A stretch of 64,000 bases of DNA from Pholis gunnellus (lineage: Eukaryota > Chordata > Actinopteri > Perciformes > Pholidae): assembly GCA_910591455.2 (NCBI GenBank), contig OU342816.1:9209638-9273637 (forward strand). The letters are read 5' to 3'. The position numbers and the translations under genes are program-made. Position 1 is the first letter of the stretch. Each line of letters opens with the position of its first letter. This document shows, piece by piece, positions 49,201 to 55,489 of this stretch. Below the pieces are notes generated by a model. That model was not told the origin of the DNA, ran no database searches, and saw only the letters and a list, made by a program, of their open reading frames with translations.

Positions 49201-51464
49201 TGCAATGGTCATGTCTTGGATATCCAACCAGTCCCTCTTTTGCAGGTTGGATCTCACCGTGCATCTGTGATTGATGACAAAGATCCTTTCCGTTTCCGTC
49301 ACATGATCGCAACGGACTCACTCCAACTCCGTGCCCTTGCAAGTACGTCTATTTAAATACAGTAACATCCAGAAAATGTCATTTTCCAATCTTGCATCAC
49401 CATTCCTCAGTGGTTGTTTTTTTGCCCCAACATAGTAGACCTTTATTAAAAGAAAATTGATGTAGGTAGTTGAACTATACAAGAAAGAAGTCTAAAGAGT
49501 TAAATGTCGGAGCCAACTCACATATACAGTTTTTTCTTGTGATTATCAGTGACTAAAAAGCTCCAACATAATTGGAATAGATCATCTGTATGATCAAATC
49601 CCATCAGCAAAACATTTGAATTATACGGTCTTTAGTCAGAATATGTATTGGACAAGAGTTGAAATGTTTAGACAAATCTCTTTTGAGGCGCCATGTGGAG
49701 ACTTTAATTTGTCTTGCCTGGGAAGCATAGATCTCATAATTGATATTGTCATTCATCCAGAATATAAATCTGTTCAGTGGGGAAGCTTGTGCAGTGATTT
49801 TTGCATGTGCTACAGATGGTGCTTTTAATAAATACATGAATGTATTACACATTATTCTTTGATATTAATCAAAGTGAATATGTCCTCACAAGGGAAACAC
49901 TGGACTTTACAAATAGTATCTTGCCTGTGCCTGAACTAGATTATTGCTTCTTTCCCCAATAGATTAATTTATCACTTGAGCATATTGTTCTTTCGGAATA
50001 AATGTATTCAGCATTTCTATATTGAAATCAAAATAAAAGATCATTTGCATGTAAGGGAGTATGTCATCCAAACCACAGAGGTTGATTCTGATGACTTCTT
50101 ATTTTCTGACGGTGGCTTCAAAGGCTCTGGAGTCCACTCAGTGTTGCTGGTTTTCTTTCCCGCAAAATATATGATAACCGTTGTAAGCAAAACAAATGGA
50201 TACCTATTAATATGTCTGCATGCAATCTTCCTCACATCTCTGTTCTAGATGAACCTTAAATCATTGTTTTTAATCTGCCAAATGGCCTAAGAGGGAAGAA
50301 ATTGATGACAGAAATTCCCTGAATGCTTAAATGAATGTCGATAACATCTCTATTCTCTCCTCCTCTCAGACTCTGAGGGTACAGCGGTGTGTGAGATAGT
50401 TCACACGAAATCTGAATCTGAAGGAAGACCAGAGAGAACCTTCCAGTTGTGCTGCAGGTATTACTTTTTTTTTTCTTTTTCAAAAACTATACACATGTAT
50501 TGAAATCATGTGAACAAACACATTTTTTTTTTGTTGGTCTAATCTGCAGTTCTCCAGATAGTAAGAAGGACTTCCTGAAAGCAGTCCACTCCATCCTTAG
50601 GGAAAAGCAGCGCCGCCAGTTTCTTAATACAGAGTCTCTGCCACCCAACCAGCAGTACGTCCCATTTGGGGGCAAACGTCTGTGTGCCCTAAAAGGAATG
50701 CGGCCCGCCATGAACAGAGCAGGTGACAAAGCTTCTAGTTCACGGGACAAGAAGGGCCTACAATGTTTGTACAAGACATTAACATCTTTCTTTCTGCCTG
50801 TTTAGCATCGGCTCCATCACGAAAGCTGGCCCGCAGGAAACTGGTGAGGAACCGCTTCACCATCGACACCGACCTGGTTTTCCATGGCAACAAAGACGGC
50901 AACGATTCGGACACGTCCCACCAGCCTTCTTACCCGCCTCTGTCCCAGCACGCTCTTCCTCGATCCAACAAACCTCAAGGAGAGGACACGGACCGTTGGG
51001 TGGAGGAGCAGTTTGACCTGGGTTGCTATGACGATCGGGGCGAGTGCATCGACGTGGGGCAGTTGAAGGAGACGGACATTTTGAGCGACGACGATGAGTA
51101 CTGCAAGTCCGTCCGAGCCGCTTCGGCAGAGCCGGCCGACCTGGAGGGGAGGATGGAGGGACTCGACCTTCAGGTCGCAGAGGTGAGGAGCCACAACCCG
51201 AACGGACGAGTGGAGTCTGACAGTGAGATAATGCTGAGCGTCATGCAGGAGGAGGAAGTTGATCGAATAAAGCATGGTGACGATTCAGGCTTGTTAGACT
51301 CCTTCACCTCTTGTGGTGTCTCGCTGTCTCGCTGTGCAACCCCGACTCTAAAGCTTGCCCCCTTGAAGCAGTGTGCCGTGGGGGGGGCCACAAATAAAGA
51401 CCGTGATGTCATCTGGGTGCGGCGGGACGACTATGCCAACGGGTGCAACAGTGACGTCTTCTGA
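18407..51464 (+). CDS. tiam1: TIAM1, Rac guanine-nucleotide exchange factor (whole gene, 27 coding exons)
   Basis: TIAM1 catalyses GDP/GTP exchange on Rac1 at the plasma membrane, cell junctions and synapses. The exons, joined at GT-AG sites with matching phase throughout, give about 1682 residues (human about 1591) once the exon-1 frameshift is allowed for. Approximate domain order: MGN myristoylation-type N-terminus; Ser-rich leader; PH-n 444-560; coiled coil/Ex 560-675; Ras-binding domain 774-841; PDZ 853-938; DH 1067-1262; PH-c 1300-1425; acidic, low-complexity tail to 1682. Characteristic stretches include SRKHTSRSL, KKKRSKSADMWREDSLEFS, FLVHKKSKKVE, KLEQKIDMDEKMKKMG and YLIKPIQRVLKYPLLLREL. 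Its paralogue TIAM2 is less likely because leader and tail both follow TIAM1. Teleosts often keep two copies (tiam1a, tiam1b) and I cannot say which this is. The family assignment is firm; roles are known from mammals. Confidence 0.96.
18814..18825 (+). repeat. tiam1: Poly-G run (12 G) inside TIAM1 coding exon 1
   Basis: Twelve consecutive G following CAT. The reading frame carrying TIAM1 homology changes exactly here. An 11-G run would keep Met-Gly-Gly-Gly-Asp-Glu-Val in frame through the rest of the exon. Confidence 0.93.
19063..19896 (+). other. tiam1: TIAM1 intron 1
   Basis: Phase 1 GT-AG intron. Its 3' half contains an interrupted (CA)n microsatellite ending about 45 bases before the acceptor. 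Confidence 0.9.
19766..19853 (+). repeat. Interrupted (CA)n microsatellite
   Basis: About 88 bases of CA dinucleotides with a CG variant at 19782-19783 and a CCTA interruption near 19834-19837. Confidence 0.95.
19897..20177 (+). CDS. tiam1: TIAM1 coding exon 2
   Basis: Acceptor AG at 19895-19896 and donor GT at 20178. Completes a Gly codon with exon 1, then reads SAERASSLDHLCSQQ and later TLPCRRSHCLSEG and QGRRAQTTQ, which match the regulatory Ser-rich leader of TIAM1 (human TLPCRKSHCLSEG, QGRRAKTTQ). The stretch between these anchors, with a Glu/Gly-rich insert, diverges from mammals. It ends in phase 0. Confidence 0.93.
20178..21304 (+). other. tiam1: TIAM1 intron 2
   Basis: Phase 0 GT-AG intron of 1.1 kb with no recognisable feature beyond short TG words. 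Confidence 0.9.
21305..21577 (+). CDS. tiam1: TIAM1 coding exon 3
   Basis: Ninety-one codons, phase 0 at both ends. Reads DISGVLGEGSEYGDSGIDG, then a Ser/Gly-rich stretch and GGVYENFRKELDNQAW. The DSGI core matches mammalian TIAM1 (FADSGIEG) and has the look of a beta-TrCP-type phosphodegron; that regulatory role is inference. A fish-specific Gly/Ala-rich insertion (around 21480-21535) precedes VYENFRKEL. Confidence 0.93.
21680..21911 (+). CDS. tiam1: TIAM1 coding exon 4 (start of N-terminal PH domain)
   Basis: Encodes THQGRDCTEEAGSAASDEQ, then VRKAGALAVKNFLVHKKSKK and ATRRKWKHYWVSLKG, the first strands of the N-terminal PH domain. This PH-CC-Ex unit targets TIAM1 to membranes and scaffold proteins. 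Acceptor AG at 21678-21679, donor GT at 21912, phase 1 at the end. Confidence 0.95.
21912..22561 (+). other. tiam1: TIAM1 intron 4
   Basis: Phase 1 GT-AG intron of 650 bases; pyrimidine-rich 5' half, otherwise nothing seen. Confidence 0.9.
22562..22734 (+). CDS. tiam1: TIAM1 coding exon 5 (N-terminal PH domain)
   Basis: Reads CTLFLYESDGRSGIDHNSVP, VENSIVQAVPEHPKKDFVF and LSNSVGDAFLFQ, nearly identical to mammalian TIAM1. Acceptor at 22560-22561, donor GT at 22735; ends in phase 0. Confidence 0.96.
22735..23361 (+). other. tiam1: TIAM1 intron 5
   Basis: Phase 0 GT-AG intron containing a short (TG)n at about 22962-22983. Confidence 0.9.
23362..23586 (+). CDS. tiam1: TIAM1 coding exon 6 (end of PH-n, coiled coil)
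   Basis: Seventy-five codons, phase 0-0. Reads TSGQTELENWITAIHSACA, the C-terminal helix of the PH domain, then the charged coiled coil TEIRKLEQKIDMDEKMKKMG and TDAKKRKTILEQ. Acceptor AG at 23360-23361, donor GT at 23587. Confidence 0.96.
23587..25113 (+). other. tiam1: TIAM1 intron 6
   Basis: Phase 0 GT-AG intron of 1.5 kb; nothing recognisable. Confidence 0.9.
25114..25299 (+). CDS. tiam1: TIAM1 coding exon 7 (CC-Ex region)
   Basis: Sixty-two codons, phase 0-0. Reads IFLWEQNLERFHMDLFRCRC, LASLQGGEPPNPKRLLGFAS and GRLGIFSVSSFHAL, matching the Ex segment of TIAM1. Acceptor AG at 25112-25113, donor GT at 25300. Confidence 0.96.
25300..27080 (+). other. tiam1: TIAM1 intron 7
   Basis: Phase 0 GT-AG intron of 1.8 kb with a 13-C run at 26097-26109 followed by pyrimidine-rich sequence. 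Confidence 0.9.
27081..27227 (+). CDS. tiam1: TIAM1 coding exon 8
   Basis: Forty-nine codons, phase 0-0: VSARTESSIRRRNQAMPRT, then SKRRSRFSSLWGLDTTSKRK and GHPSINQ. The basic SKRRSRFSSLWGLDTTSK block is a TIAM1 hallmark. Acceptor AG at 27079-27080, donor GT at 27228. Confidence 0.95.
27228..27536 (+). other. tiam1: TIAM1 intron 8
   Basis: Phase 0 GT-AG intron of 309 bases; nothing recognisable. Confidence 0.9.
27537..27611 (+). CDS. tiam1: TIAM1 coding exon 9 (short, symmetric)
   Basis: Only 25 codons (VFVDGMEPVKKPLERMFEDS then ASEKS), phase 0 at both ends, so skipping it would keep the frame. It aligns with human VFGEGTEAVKKSLEGIFDD in the linker before the Ras-binding domain. Acceptor AG at 27535-27536, donor GT at 27612. 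Confidence 0.88.
27612..30393 (+). other. tiam1: TIAM1 intron 9
   Basis: Phase 0 GT-AG intron of 2.8 kb with a (TG)n at about 29492-29509 and a purine-rich segment at about 29700-29960. The 184-codon reverse-strand open frame at 27472-28026 overlaps exon 9 antisense and shows no domain. Confidence 0.88.
30394..30564 (+). CDS. tiam1: TIAM1 coding exon 10 (Ras-binding domain, first part)
   Basis: Fifty-seven codons, phase 0-0. Reads KEREGSVKTLPQQNVDSDIW, PDYLTPSWVCLPNNQPVLAI and ETAPEVLSTVCK, the ubiquitin-like Ras-binding domain through which active Ras recruits TIAM1. Acceptor AG at 30392-30393, donor GT at 30565. Confidence 0.95.
30565..31563 (+). other. tiam1: TIAM1 intron 10
   Basis: Phase 0 GT-AG intron of 1.0 kb with a short TG tract near 31208-31232. 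Confidence 0.9.
31564..31668 (+). CDS. tiam1: TIAM1 coding exon 11 (Ras-binding domain, second part)
   Basis: Thirty-five codons, phase 0-0: THKIDPSCHYLRLKMWIDN, QMLVYVPKLEDDISDL. Aligns with human THQLDHSAHYLRLKFLIEN. Acceptor AG at 31562-31563, donor GT at 31669. Confidence 0.95.
31669..32557 (+). other. tiam1: TIAM1 intron 11
   Basis: Phase 0 GT-AG intron of 0.9 kb; nothing recognisable. Confidence 0.9.
32558..32639 (+). CDS. tiam1: TIAM1 coding exon 12 (entry to PDZ domain)
   Basis: Reads LYKEIEVCPKATKVIRFDKA then ESCTIGY, leading into the carboxylate-binding loop of the PDZ domain (GYGFS, completed by exon 13). Acceptor AG at 32556-32557, donor GT at 32640, ends in phase 1. Confidence 0.95.
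32916..33002 (+). CDS. tiam1: TIAM1 coding exon 13 (PDZ domain)
   Basis: Reads GFSVAVIDEEGTQQLHITEV then KAEGLASAK, the second and third strands of the PDZ domain, which in mammals binds syndecan-1 and CASPR4 tails. The peptide-binding loop YGFS is intact. Acceptor AG at 32914-32915, donor GT at 33003, phase 1. Confidence 0.95.
34636..34667 (+). repeat. (TG)16 microsatellite
   Basis: Uninterrupted TG tract ending in GCGCC. Confidence 0.93.
34854..34873 (+). repeat. Poly-G tract (20 G)
   Basis: Homopolymer run after GAGGGC. Confidence 0.92.
35520..35732 (+). CDS. tiam1: TIAM1 coding exon 14 (end of PDZ, linker)
   Basis: Reads GLKAGDEILLLNGKPASAL and LTLSVSTLPQLD, the PDZ C-terminal half with its conserved GLKAGDEIL turn, followed by a poorly conserved Pro/Arg/Asp linker ending ATDIFSQSQ. 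Acceptor AG at 35518-35519, donor GT at 35733, phase 1. Confidence 0.95.
35733..36879 (+). other. tiam1: TIAM1 intron 14
   Basis: Phase 1 GT-AG intron of 1.1 kb; nothing recognisable. Confidence 0.9.
36880..37013 (+). CDS. tiam1: TIAM1 coding exon 15 (PDZ-DH linker)
   Basis: Reads EDILDEVSGSTVESPNRSLE, EGSRRTLQSPGDHQEDKT and CMGTGQK. Low conservation is expected in this linker; phase (enters 1, leaves 0), the acceptor AG at 36878-36879 and the donor GT at 37014 support it. It is the last exon upstream of the internal alternative first exon. Confidence 0.85.
37985..38125. promoter_or_regulatory. Possible regulatory element with X-box-like palindrome
   Basis: Within TIAM1 intron 15. A G+C-richer, non-repetitive island contains ATTACCATGGCAAT (38095-38108), close to the RFX X-box palindrome. 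Function is a guess from motif and composition only. Confidence 0.2.
40543..40614 (+). repeat. (GT)36 microsatellite
   Basis: Seventy-two bases of perfect GT repeat. Confidence 0.97.
42011..42042 (+). repeat. (GA)n microsatellite
   Basis: GA dinucleotides with one CGA interruption, 60 bases before a long C run. Confidence 0.93.
42101..42123 (+). repeat. Poly-C tract (23 C)
   Basis: Homopolymer C run followed by CTCTCCTCTC repeats; likely difficult to sequence. Confidence 0.93.
42222..42338 (+). promoter_or_regulatory. tiam1: Candidate promoter / leader exon of the short TIAM1 form
   Basis: CpG-containing start, then purine-rich sequence ending at GATAG|GTGCTG. Contains GTGACATAGCAAC (42249-42261), one mismatch from an RFX X-box. 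It lies 340 bases upstream of the alternative ATG. No TATA box seen. Confidence 0.3.
42493..42674 (+). other. tiam1: 5' untranslated part of the alternative TIAM1 exon
   Basis: A pyrimidine-rich acceptor ends with AG at 42491-42492, so the alternative exon may start at 42493 and be preceded by another leader exon. A candidate for that is the purine-rich block about 42222-42338, which ends in a GT donor at 42339-42340. Alternatively transcription starts directly in this region. Stops in all relevant frames make it untranslated. Confidence 0.45.
42675..42743 (+). CDS. tiam1: Alternative first coding exon for a short (DH-PH) TIAM1 isoform
   Basis: An ATG at 42675 opens 23 codons, MSAFRRSRNSRRSTESIYDM then LQP, ending at a strong donor CCG|GTGAGC (GT at 42744). 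It is phase 0, so it splices in frame to exon 16 (STEQVTAFCRS). An in-frame TGA at 42663-42665 lies just upstream, so this is a start exon rather than a missed internal exon. The predicted product is about 692 residues with only DH, PH-c and tail, resembling the short form described for the paralogue TIAM2. Such a protein would lack the PH-CC-Ex, RBD and PDZ targeting modules. Transcription is inferred, not shown. Confidence 0.72.
43148..43233 (+). repeat. (TG)43 microsatellite
   Basis: Eighty-six bases of perfect TG, the longest pure dinucleotide tract in the window, about 0.4 kb downstream of the alternative first exon. Confidence 0.97.
43393..43462. repeat. 19-bp tandem duplication with an inverted third copy (hairpin)
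   Basis: Two direct copies of a unit beginning AATTGTTGGTTAGTCATGC (43393-43411, 43412-43430) are followed at 43449-43462 by the reverse complement of its core. This makes a perfect 14-bp stem (GGTTAGTCATGCAA, 43419-43432) with a 16-base loop. Confidence 0.9.
43667..43699 (+). repeat. (GTGC)n then (TG)n compound microsatellite
   Basis: Five GTGC-type units running directly into TG dinucleotides. Confidence 0.9.
45177..45401 (+). CDS. tiam1: TIAM1 coding exon 16 (Ser run, start of DH domain)
   Basis: Seventy-five codons, phase 0-0. Reads STEQVTAFCRSLHDMNPLEC, then ten consecutive Ser codons (45243-45272, mixed TCN codons), then QRQLSHADKLRKVINELVET and ERTYVK, the first helix of the DH catalytic domain. 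The Ser run replaces a shorter Ser/Pro/Gln stretch in human. Both long and short isoforms would share everything from here on. Acceptor AG at 45175-45176, donor GT at 45402. Confidence 0.95.
45402..45735 (+). other. tiam1: TIAM1 intron 16
   Basis: Phase 0 GT-AG intron of 334 bases; nothing recognisable. Confidence 0.92.
45736..45804 (+). CDS. tiam1: TIAM1 coding exon 17 (DH domain)
   Basis: Twenty-three codons, phase 0-0: DLRCLIECYLTPLQKESFLT then QDE, part of conserved region 1 of the DH fold (human DLNCLMERYLKPLQKETFL). Acceptor AG at 45734-45735, donor GT at 45805. Confidence 0.96.
45946..46068 (+). CDS. tiam1: TIAM1 coding exon 18 (DH domain)
   Basis: Forty-one codons, phase 0-0: DVLFGNLGEMVEFQVEFLRT, LEDGIRLVPDLDRLERVEQF then K. 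Nearly identical to the mammalian DH domain. Acceptor AG at 45944-45945, donor GT at 46069. Confidence 0.97.
46319..46427 (+). CDS. tiam1: TIAM1 coding exon 19 (DH domain)
   Basis: Reads KVLFSLGGSFLYYADRFKIY then SAFCASHTKVPKVLAK. Acceptor AG at 46317-46318, donor GT at 46428, ends in phase 1. Confidence 0.97.
46428..46870 (+). other. tiam1: TIAM1 intron 19
   Basis: Phase 1 GT-AG intron of 443 bases; nothing recognisable. Confidence 0.92.
46871..47050 (+). CDS. tiam1: TIAM1 coding exon 20 (DH domain, conserved region 3)
   Basis: Reads AKTDPDFKAFLAERNPRQQH, then STLESYLIKPIQRVLKYPLL and LRELYSLTDPDSEEHYHLD. LIKPIQRVLKYPLLLREL is the signature of DH-family exchange factors and contacts Rac1. 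Acceptor AG at 46869-46870, donor GT at 47051, phase 1. Confidence 0.97.
47205..47323 (+). CDS. tiam1: TIAM1 coding exon 21 (end of DH domain)
   Basis: Reads AMKAMNKVASHINEMQKLHE then EYGAVFDQLINDQTADKKE, the last long helix of the DH domain, including the MNKVASHINE motif that packs on the Rac1 switch regions in mammalian structures. Acceptor AG at 47203-47204, donor GT at 47324, phase 0. Confidence 0.97.
47427..47535 (+). CDS. tiam1: TIAM1 coding exon 22 (start of C-terminal PH domain)
   Basis: Reads VADLSMGDLLLHSTVVWINP then PSFLVKSKKDPDMAAF, the first strands of PH-c. Acceptor AG at 47425-47426, donor GT at 47536, phase 1. Confidence 0.96.
47536..48768 (+). other. tiam1: TIAM1 intron 22
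   Basis: Phase 1 GT-AG intron of 1.2 kb; A/T-rich with no recognisable feature. Confidence 0.92.
48769..48827 (+). CDS. tiam1: TIAM1 coding exon 23 (PH-c)
   Basis: Reads FKTAVVFVYKDSSKHRKRI after completing a Val codon. Acceptor AG at 48767-48768, donor GT at 48828. At 59 bases it is one of the shortest exons; phase enters 1 and leaves 0. Confidence 0.96.
48828..49245 (+). other. tiam1: TIAM1 intron 23
   Basis: Phase 0 GT-AG intron of 418 bases; nothing recognisable. Confidence 0.92.
49246..49342 (+). CDS. tiam1: TIAM1 coding exon 24 (PH-c)
   Basis: Reads VGSHRASVIDDKDPFRFRHM then IATDSLQLRALA (human VGSHRLSIYEDWDPFRFRHM). Acceptor AG at 49244-49245, donor GT at 49343, phase 1. Confidence 0.96.
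49343..50369 (+). other. tiam1: TIAM1 intron 24
   Basis: Phase 1 GT-AG intron of 1.0 kb; A/T-rich, nothing recognisable. Confidence 0.92.
50370..50457 (+). CDS. tiam1: TIAM1 coding exon 25 (PH-c)
   Basis: Reads SEGTAVCEIVHTKSESEGRP then ERTFQLCC; human has VCEIVHVKSESEGRPERVF. Acceptor AG at 50368-50369, donor GT at 50458, phase 2. Confidence 0.97.
50550..50722 (+). CDS. tiam1: TIAM1 coding exon 26 (end of PH-c)
   Basis: Reads SPDSKKDFLKAVHSILREKQ, then TESLPPNQQYVPFGGKRLCA and LKGMRPAMNRA. This covers the C-terminal PH helix and the conserved segment after it. Acceptor AG at 50548-50549, donor GT at 50723, phase 1. Confidence 0.97.
50806..51464 (+). CDS. tiam1: TIAM1 coding exon 27 (C-terminal tail and stop)
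   Basis: Reads SAPSRKLARRKLVRNRFTID, DTDRWVEEQFDLGCYDDRGE and LKETDILSDDDEYCKSVRAA, then divergent sequence, and closes with DVIWVRRDDYANGCNSDVF and TGA at 51462-51464. The human tail has DDDEFCESVKGAS and VIWVRREDF at matching places. The last four residues are SDVF against NTEI in human, so any C-terminal PDZ-ligand property would differ in class. Confidence 0.97.
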
Positions 51465-53336
51465 TTGGGGAATTGTAGAAAACGAGATGAAGAAAGGAGA
51501 CAAAGCGTGGCTTCTTCCAATTTTTACATAAAGTAGGAGGGCAAGAAAGTGGGGGAGAGATTAGTTACAAGCTTTAAATATGTAGAATTTGGAGGTATTT
51601 GTGTACAGAAGGTGTTAAACCTCAGCCAGTTTCCCCTGTATCACTACACAACCCTCCTCTTCCCACCTAACCTGCATCTGCGTTGTACTGACAATCCTAA
51701 AGTACTGAAACACAGCGAGTAAAGAAAAGTAAAATGTACTCTCATCCCGAACTGCTTAAAAACGAAGCCAAAAGAATACGTGGTCCTTACTGTTTTAGAC
51801 GTACACCCAGGTAATACACACACCTGTGGAATTGTATGTGAACATATGAACACAACAGCACTGCATGTGCACGCAAGTACACAAGTAAGTGTGTGTATGT
51901 ACACTGTAAGTATACATGCATAAAGTACACAGGAGCACAGACACAGAGACGCTATAGGCAGCTACTGTACTGCGCACCCGTTGTACTGAAGAGACATCAC
52001 TGATCTGTGGTCTTGTGGCTAAAATGTCTATTTTTCAACACAGGAATGTGGGTGTTATATTTTTCTGACTCAGAAACTGTGTTTGTATTTTGACACTCAA
52101 GGGCTGTGTGTTACTGAACTTCTCTTCAGGGGCATTTGGCTTAATGACTGCTGTGTAAGAAGATGGTGAGAAGATATATCTAGCTTTATTGTGCTTTTTA
52201 TTGTTTTAACTTAATATCAGCTGCACATTAGTGTATAGTCAGGAGTACAAAAGCAAATGCCGTTAACCTCTTCTATGAAACATTTTGAAGCTCACTTTTG
52301 TCTCCTAGGACATTCTTGTACAAGGTAGTCTACAAATGTATTTAATTATTGCCTTTTTACTGTAATTTTTAATGTTTACACCACACTCGGCTGCCCAGTG
52401 TTACAAACCACCTTTTGTGTGTTTGGTGCCAGAAACGGGCTTGAGAGAGCCAACGCGTGTGCCCTTCTCATGACTATCCAGTCTCTAATTTAGTTCCTCA
52501 GATAACACTCAGTTGTTATTTCGGTAACTAATGGATTTCATCAATGTCATTAATATACTGCATCCACTCTTGCCCCAGAGGCCATGATCTCATCATGCCC
52601 CATATTCTTGAATATGCCATACCTTGAATCCTTAAAATAGCATAATTCCTCCCAACAATCCTGTTTTACTTGACTTTTTTTCTTTGTTTTGAAAGGAGGT
52701 ATTCAATAGAACCATGTTAGTGACTGCACTGTAACTCCACAGAGAAGGTCAATCATGCAGTTGACCTGTCATCCTCTGACCGATTCAGACATCGTCTTCT
52801 CTCTCTCTCCAGCTCCTTTGACCTTTTGTCATGCCAAGAAGCATCACAACCACGGACAAGCTGTCTGAGACTTTACATCCATGACATTTGACGCCAATCC
52901 TTAGATTATTTCCACTTTCCCCCCTTCTGCATTTCTTCCCTTTTTCCACCAGGCTGTGCTGTTTCACTATGTCGTCACAACAACACCCTGATTGCAGAGC
53001 TCGACACCATCATGCACACCTTAATGGATGTATTGAACATGCACTTAATACTCAAACGTGAGGGGGAGGTGTGAGGTCATTGGAGGGAAATAATACACTT
53101 TGGATGTTCTTATTATTGTCTTTTTATTATGATGCTGGTTTCCTAGAATTTAGCTTTCTGGGTGATGATGCCCATTATGGACGCTCAGACTGTGAGACAC
53201 AATCACCTGGCCTTGGAGGCAAATCCTGTGAGAACCCCTTTGACTCCTCCCTTTGTACTTTTAAAAACTGTGTTCGTACATAAAACTGTGGAGTATTATC
53301 ATTTTTGTTTAAAATAAATTTTCTAAATTTAGTTTT
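51465..53336 (+). other. tiam1: TIAM1 3' untranslated region
   Basis: No coding potential follows the stop. A canonical AATAAA lies at 53313-53318 in an A/T-rich context followed by a GT-rich stretch (GTTTTGTGTGACTGTG), a good cleavage and polyadenylation context. Further AATAAA sites at 53462-53467 and 53550-53555 could give longer ends. The exact end is inferred. Confidence 0.65.
53313..53318 (+). terminator. tiam1: Poly(A) signal candidate for TIAM1
   Basis: AATAAA about 1.85 kb after the TIAM1 stop codon, followed within 30 bases by a T/GT-rich element. It is the first well-placed canonical signal; alternatives lie at 53462 and 53550. Confidence 0.6.
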
Positions 53337-53575
53337 GTGTGACTGTGCTAATTATTTTTCATTTTACTCACGTGACTGAAGCCAAAGGGCTGTTTTCCCT
53401 CACTGATGCAGGGAGAACCCACTTCTCTCCTTTTGAAGGGAAGATAATGTTCAATTGATCCAATAAAAATGAGAGATGCCAGATGATTTTGCAGATTCAA
53501 TTGCTGTCTTAAATTGTATTTTGTTGAATTCCAGGTATTGCATAAAGGAAATAAAGGATCAAATCAGTTTTGATG

Positions 53576-55149
53576 TAGAACTGAACAAATATTCTGAAAG
53601 TAGCGGCAGTTGAAACTTTAAAAGGAAGTTTTGAAGGTTTGATTTAGTAAATCTGCTGCATGATCTAAAGTAAAATACATCACATATACATGTCAAACTA
53701 ATTTAGACACAAAAAACAATACATTAAATTAAATTTGAAATGTTTGAAGAAAATTCTCTCTTTTTTTTTAAAAAATTCAATGAGAATTAATCCTCATTTT
53801 GCAGCTCAACTAGACATTTACATGCATGGTATTTACCAGACGTGCTACAGAGAGAGAATTCTGCTCAGTATTCATATCAGGCAAGTTTGGTGTTCGGGCT
53901 GTTGCCAAAGGACTCCTTCTGGAGAGGCTGGATGGTCATTTTCTGAGTTAATTAAGTTTGTCCATAGGCTGTTTGGCAGGTTGAAGTTGGCAGGTCTTTT
54001 TCACCTCACTTTGGCTGCCAGCTTTGAGAGCGTTCACAAACATTGTGATAAACAAAATGTCAGTTCTGACGTAATGCAGAATTTGCTTGAGGAGAGCAAG
54101 ACTGTGAGATGGTGGGCACCTGGAATCTTTGCCTTTTTCAAATGTCACAATATCACACAACAGTGTAGAGTTAGCAAGCTTTAGAAATCCAGCAGTGAAT
54201 AGATGTTTATGCTACTCCAATAACAAAACTAAATAATACAAAAAATATAGTATTTAGTCAGTTCTATAAAGATGATTAATATGTTCACGTCTGAAGGTGG
54301 ATGTCACATCAGGTGACTTTTATTTAAAATACTTTCCTATGTCCTGTTGTCATTATTTGAGGATGGGAAGGCATCCAGTGACCCAGTCTGATAAAGACCT
54401 TGCTAGTCTGCAGTGAGAGATAATCTGGCATCTGCCCTGTAACCTGAAGATTATTCTCCCCTCATCAGGACCGGTGGAGAGAGCCGCTGCCAATCCATCT
54501 GCTCCTTAATCCCAACCGAATGCAGCAAAACTATCCAGAGATAACCAGAATTAGACCACGGCTACATTCAGTGTAAAACCTGGTCTATAAAAAAAAGATA
54601 CCTATTTTGTAGGGAATATAGAGAAAAAAACATTACTTGATTTAATACATTTCTAAACAGATGACTACCACTCTTGCTACAAACGGCGCAAATCTTTTTT
54701 CAATAAAGTCAAAATAAGGTGTTTGATTATGCAATGAAGGACAGCTTTAGCCTAAGTAGGCTACATATATGCAACATGAGCTTATACTTTTGGGGTCAGA
54801 GGTTACCTACGGGGTAATTTCAGAAGTAAGACATTGACATTTGTCATGTCAAAATGCAAATATCAAGCTCTTCTGTTTCTCTTCTGGGCTTTTACTTCAA
54901 GGACAACAAATGCACTTATAGGAAAGAATTTTCTTCAAAATGTTTCCCTATGATTTGATTTGTTGGTTTTCAATAAAAAAAAAAAAATGTTCAGAGTCCC
55001 TCATTGTAATTTTCCCCATCAAAAGAAAAGTTGTTCAGCGATCCAAATAAAGTACAAGTAGTGTGACGACCAACCCTGTTCTCCCCTACATAAATATATG
55101 TATTTTTATTTTGAAAAGGCGTACCGGAAATCAATTACATTTTGGCGTG
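53576..55149. other. TIAM1-GRIK1 intergenic region
   Basis: A/T-rich DNA with no exon-like homology. The 149-codon open frame at 53735-54184 has no recognisable domain and A/T-rich, unbiased codons; I treat it as chance. Composition shifts to CpG-containing near 55140, where the GRIK1 promoter region begins. Confidence 0.6.
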
Positions 55150-55489
55150 CGTGGCACAGATCCGCGCGCTCCCACTCTCCTCAGCTCCTGCCTCACTAGT
55201 GAGTAAAAGTGGACGGGCTTACTGTGCCTCGCTGTTTCTCCGCCGCCAGTTTTTGTTCAGAAGATGTGACTCGGATTGATTTTGTGCAGGAAAGTTGGAT
55301 CCACGTAACTGGTAGTCATCATTTTTCGTTTATGTGGTGCGACGGGGTGATGCAGAGTGCACAGGATCGAATTGGGAATACAACTTGTGTTGCGCGCTGG
55401 CATGGCGCGTCAGGTGTTCCAGCGCTTGCATAGAGGCCGTTTCTTTCTGTCATGGTGTCAATACCCGCGGTGAGTTCGCCTGGAACACT
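55150..55489 (+). promoter_or_regulatory. grik1: GRIK1 promoter-proximal region and 5' leader with upstream ORFs
   Basis: Base composition changes from A/T-rich (before 55140) to CpG-containing, G+C-richer sequence, as expected near a promoter and first exon. The leader holds three upstream ATG frames: 55332-55433 (33 codons plus stop), 55402-55473 (23 codons plus stop) and 55452-55547. The last overlaps the GRIK1 start in another frame. No TATA box is convincing, and the transcription start is not defined. Confidence 0.55.

Noticed and set aside
53735..54184. 149-codon open frame between TIAM1 and GRIK1
   Set aside because: A/T-rich composition, no recognisable motif; expected by chance at this frequency.
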